Of a stretch of DNA of 46,569 bases, positions 44,723 through 46,569 are shown in pieces. The DNA is taken from the NCBI GenBank assembly GCA_030848925.1, contig JANFFA010000007.1, positions 1 through 46,569 on the forward strand. The letters are read 5' to 3'. Origin of the DNA: Rhodalgimonas zhirmunskyi. Lineage in GTDB: Bacteria; Pseudomonadota; Alphaproteobacteria; Rhodobacterales; Rhodobacteraceae. How positions within the stretch are numbered: position 1 is the first letter of the stretch; the number at the start of each line of letters is the position of its first letter. A model generated the notes under the pieces. That model did no database searches and had not been told where the DNA came from. It worked only from the letters and a program-made list of their open reading frames with translations. Both the position numbers and the translations under genes were made by a program.

Positions 44723-45393
44723 GGGCCGATCACGTATCCAACACCCCGGATCGTGCGTAACAGCGGCTTTCCACCAAACGGCTTGTCGATCTTGGCTCTC
44801 AGGCGGCTGATGTGGGTTTCGACCACGCTGGTCTGAGGATCGAAGTTCAGGTTCCAGACGTTCTCAAGCAGCATCGCCTTGGTCTGCACCCGCCCGGGCC
44901 GTTCCAGGAAATACTGAAGTAGAGTGAACTCGCGCGTCACGAGGTCGATGGTCTCACCGGCCCGCGTCACGCTGCGCGCAAGTAGATCCATCCGCAAATC
45001 GCGCAGCAAGAGTTCGGTTGTCTCGGGACGCATGGGGGGTCTGCGCGTCAGGGCAGAGAGACGGGCGGACAGCTCCGAAATCGCGAAGGGTTTGGGTAAG
45101 TAATCGTCGGCCCCGGCGTGCAACCCATCGACACGGTCCTCCACCTCACCAAGGGCGGTTAGCAGAAGGATTGGCGTCTTGATCTTTGCGGCGCGCAAGG
45201 CCCTGACGAGGGAAAGTCCGTCAAGCCCGGGAAGCATGCGATCAAACACCATTACATCATAGTCATGCACTGTCGCGGTGGCTATCGCCTTGCGTCCGTC
45301 TTCGACGTGATCAACCACGTAACCATCCGCAGTAAGAGACTTTACAATGTATTCGGCTGTCTCGGTGTCGTCTTCAACCAGCAGCAGCTTCAT
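44719..45393 (-). CDS. OmpR-family response regulator
   Basis: A 224-residue regulator. The receiver (1-120) has acidic residues EDD at 7-9, phospho-acceptor Asp51 in VMVFDRMLPGLDG and Lys in PKPFAISEL; the C-terminal winged helix has VTREFTLLQYFLERPGRVQTKAML and VVETHISRLRAKIDK. ATG 45393 was chosen; the frame is open upstream, but that sequence is not receiver-like. It is the first gene of the two-component operon and its 5' end is 138 bases from the 3' end of tRNA-Trp. Confidence 0.94.
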   Translation of the reverse strand: MKLLLVEDDTETAEYIVKSLTADGYVVDHVEDGRKAIATATVHDYDVMVFDRMLPGLDGLSLVRALRAAKIKTPILLLTALGEVEDRVDGLHAGADDYLPKPFAISELSARLSALTRRPPMRPETTELLLRDLRMDLLARSVTRAGETIDLVTREFTLLQYFLERPGRVQTKAMLLENVWNLNFDPQTSVVETHISRLRAKIDKPFGGKPLLRTIRGVGYVIGP

Positions 45394-45531
45394 CGACCTT
45401 CCACCCGCGCAATTCGTTGCATCATGATCCGATATAAGGATTGGCGGTGATACGGCAACTGGCGCATTTGCCGCGCTCGTATCCGCAAAGTGCGAATACG
45501 CAGAGTTCACGCGGCAGACTTGGAAAGTGGC

Positions 45532-45607
45532 TGGCAGGGGCAGCAGGGTTCGAACCCGCGACCTACGGTTTTGGAGACCGTCGCTCTACCAACTGAGCTA
45601 TACCCCT
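45532..45607 (-). tRNA. trnW: tRNA-Trp (CCA)
   Basis: A 76-nt tRNA on the minus strand: acceptor AGGGGTA...TGCCCCT, D arm AGCTCAGTTGGTAGAGC, anticodon stem ACGGT/ACCGT with loop CTCCAAA (anticodon CCA), T arm GCGGGTTCGAACCCTGC, encoded CCA end. In many alphaproteobacteria tRNA-Trp is followed by secE-nusG; here a two-component system follows. Confidence 0.97.
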
Positions 45608-45683
45608 AAGGCCGACCGCTGATTTACGGAACGACCCGAGACAATGCAAGGGCCAATTCTGATAAGCGATGCCTCTGTGTGCC

Positions 45684-46334
45684 CTATCCGCCTGCCGCCT
45701 TCATGAGTGCGGCAATATCAGCGCCGCAGATCGCTGCTTCGGCAGCTACGATCCTGTCGATGGGCCAATCCCACCATGCGATTCGCTGCAAAGTCTCGAT
45801 TGTTGCGTCATCAAAGCGCCGCCGCAGCACCCGCGCTGGGTTTCCGGCGATGATGCTGTAGGCGGGAACGTTGCCCGCAACCACGGCCCCTGCGCCGACG
45901 ATGCACCCGTCACCAAGCCGCGCCCCGGGAAGAATCCGCGCACCCTGGCCTATCCAGACGTCGTTGCCGATGATCGTGTCGGGCCCCTGTGTGGGTATGG
46001 ACGGCGCGCCATCGGCCTCGCCGTGAAAGACGGCGAACGGATAGGAGGAAAACCCGTCATAGCGGTGATTGGCCGAGGCGGTGATGAATTTGACCCCGTC
46101 CGCAATCTGGCAAAACTTGCCGATCACAAGCCGCTCGGGCGCGAAATCGAAAAGGTATGGCGCCAACCGCGCCACCCAATCCTCGGGCGGGGTCTGCGTG
46201 CTTGCATAGCTGAAGTCGCCGACGATGAAACGCGGATGGTCGATGACGGCCTTCAGGAAAACGGTCCCCTCGTGCACGCTTCCATCGGGAAGCGGCAGGG
46301 GATTGCGGGTGTCGGATGTGGGGAAACGCGGCAT
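45684..46334 (-). CDS. CatB-related hexapeptide O-acetyltransferase
   Basis: A 216-residue left-handed beta-helix protein. LVIGKFCQIADGVKF, the catalytic-type His in ASANHRYDGFSSYPF, and the repeats TIIGNDVWIGQGARILPGA and IVGAGAVVAGNVP are those of the xenobiotic (CatB/Vat-type) acetyltransferase family; the ending IAGNPARVLRRRF is typical. Related enzymes acetylate chloramphenicol, streptogramins or sugars; the substrate here is unknown and most chromosomal relatives are not resistance genes. It lies between tuf and tRNA-Trp, in the same direction. Confidence 0.88.
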   Translation of the reverse strand: MPRFPTSDTRNPLPLPDGSVHEGTVFLKAVIDHPRFIVGDFSYASTQTPPEDWVARLAPYLFDFAPERLVIGKFCQIADGVKFITASANHRYDGFSSYPFAVFHGEADGAPSIPTQGPDTIIGNDVWIGQGARILPGARLGDGCIVGAGAVVAGNVPAYSIIAGNPARVLRRRFDDATIETLQRIAWWDWPIDRIVAAEAAICGADIAALMKAAGG

Positions 46335-46429
46335 GATGCGACCTCTTTGATCTGGAATAGTGAACGGGTTCAGATCGTGGTCTTGTCCATGTCGCCCTCC
46401 ATTGGTTGCCGCTTAAGCATACCGCAGCA

Positions 46430-46468
46430 GGGGCAAAAGAAAAGGGCCGCCCCAGTGGGGCGGCCCCT
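46430..46468 (-). terminator. Terminator of tuf
   Basis: GGGCCGCCCC (46444-46453) pairs with GGGGCGGCCC (46457-46466) around a 3-base loop. On the minus strand it is followed by a T-rich run (TTTTCTTTTG). It lies 23 bases past the tuf stop. Confidence 0.88.
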
Positions 46469-46490
46469 CAAAATCACAGGATCGAAAAGA

Positions 46491-46569
46491 TCACTCGATG
46501 ATTTTCGAAACGACGCCGGCGCCGACGGTGCGGCCGCCTTCGCGGATGGCGAAGCGCAGACCGTCTTCC
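46491..46569 (-). CDS. tuf: Elongation factor Tu, C-terminal fragment (window edge)
   Basis: The last 25 codons and stop of EF-Tu are read on the minus strand: LRFAIREGGRTVGAGVV and then SKIIE. The gene continues past the right end of the window. Alphaproteobacteria often have two tuf copies, one in the rpsL-fusA operon and one near tRNA-Trp; the tRNA-Trp nearby points to the latter. Confidence 0.95.
   Translation of the reverse strand, partial: EDGLRFAIREGGRTVGAGVVSKIIE

Noticed and set aside
43316-45393. True EvgAS system
   Set aside because: The kinase is a simple two-helix HAMP type and the regulator is OmpR-like. EvgS is a large hybrid kinase and EvgA is NarL-type, so only the gene company is similar.
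45684-46334. Chloramphenicol resistance gene
   Set aside because: Family membership does not show this substrate; many chromosomal relatives act on other acceptors.

Overview
The window is typical alphaproteobacterial chromosome and most probably comes from a member of the Rhodobacteraceae (Roseobacter group). The evidence is high GC, a methylsuccinyl-CoA dehydrogenase with the long N-terminal extension of the ethylmalonyl-CoA pathway, conserved unknown proteins I associate with this family (DUF6473- and DUF6478-like), an FdsGBA-FdhD-FdsD formate dehydrogenase operon, and the 'AAATACTCCGGGGG'-type intergenic repeats common in roseobacters. The species cannot be named from the window.

Layout. 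(1) 1-1.8 kb: the 3' end of an rRNA operon (5S rRNA), then a decayed tyrosine-recombinase gene (three in-frame stops and one frameshift) framed by a 35-bp inverted repeat, then tRNA-Phe. (2) 1.9-4.0 kb, minus strand: a tightly overlapping housekeeping operon infA-maf-RNase E/G-yacG. (3) 4.0-13.1 kb: a nitrilase-family amidase, methylsuccinyl-CoA dehydrogenase (mcd), a TauE-type exporter, an alpha/beta hydrolase, 2,4-dienoyl-CoA reductase (fadH), an ArsR regulator, a YdhR-like protein and two conserved unknowns. (4) 13.1-20.2 kb: a lipoprotein coupled to ilvD, an AI-2E-type permease, an MFS permease, an ornithine cyclodeaminase-family enzyme and 3-hydroxybutyryl-CoA dehydrogenase. (5) 20.4-24.2 kb: a DUF6473 protein, etfB-etfA, a PduO-type cobalamin adenosyltransferase and a tiny HIG1-like membrane protein. 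(6) 24.4-30.1 kb: an SGNH hydrolase, a CDF metal exporter, TesB thioesterase, a WYL regulator with a VOC protein, a DinB-like protein and a 2H phosphoesterase-like protein. (7) 30.1-36.1 kb, minus strand: the complete NAD-dependent formate dehydrogenase operon fdsG-fdsB-fdsA-fdhD-fdsD. (8) 36.2-39.5 kb: a LysR regulator divergent from a persulfide-dioxygenase-like metallohydrolase and a sulfide:quinone oxidoreductase-like flavoprotein. (9) 39.7-45.4 kb: an EmrA-EmrB pump, a YfdX-family periplasmic protein and a convergent two-component system. (10) 45.5-46.6 kb: tRNA-Trp, a hexapeptide acetyltransferase and the last codons of tuf.

How the genes fit together. Mcd passes electrons to EtfAB. 3-hydroxybutyryl-CoA dehydrogenase handles the C4 intermediates, and PduO makes the adenosylcobalamin that the ethylmalonyl-CoA and methylmalonyl-CoA mutases need. 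This marks an acetyl-CoA/C4-assimilating, B12-dependent carbon metabolism. The formate dehydrogenase and the sulfide/persulfide pair both feed electrons to respiration, and a single LysR gene lies between them. The right-hand block (about 36-45 kb) looks less GC-rich by eye than the rest and ends at the 3' side of tRNA-Trp, so it is probably accessory DNA. The most interesting parts are the emrAB-yfdX-two-component module, the LysR-formate-sulfide junction and the inverted-repeat-framed integrase relic. I found no CRISPR array, prophage or intact insertion sequence.
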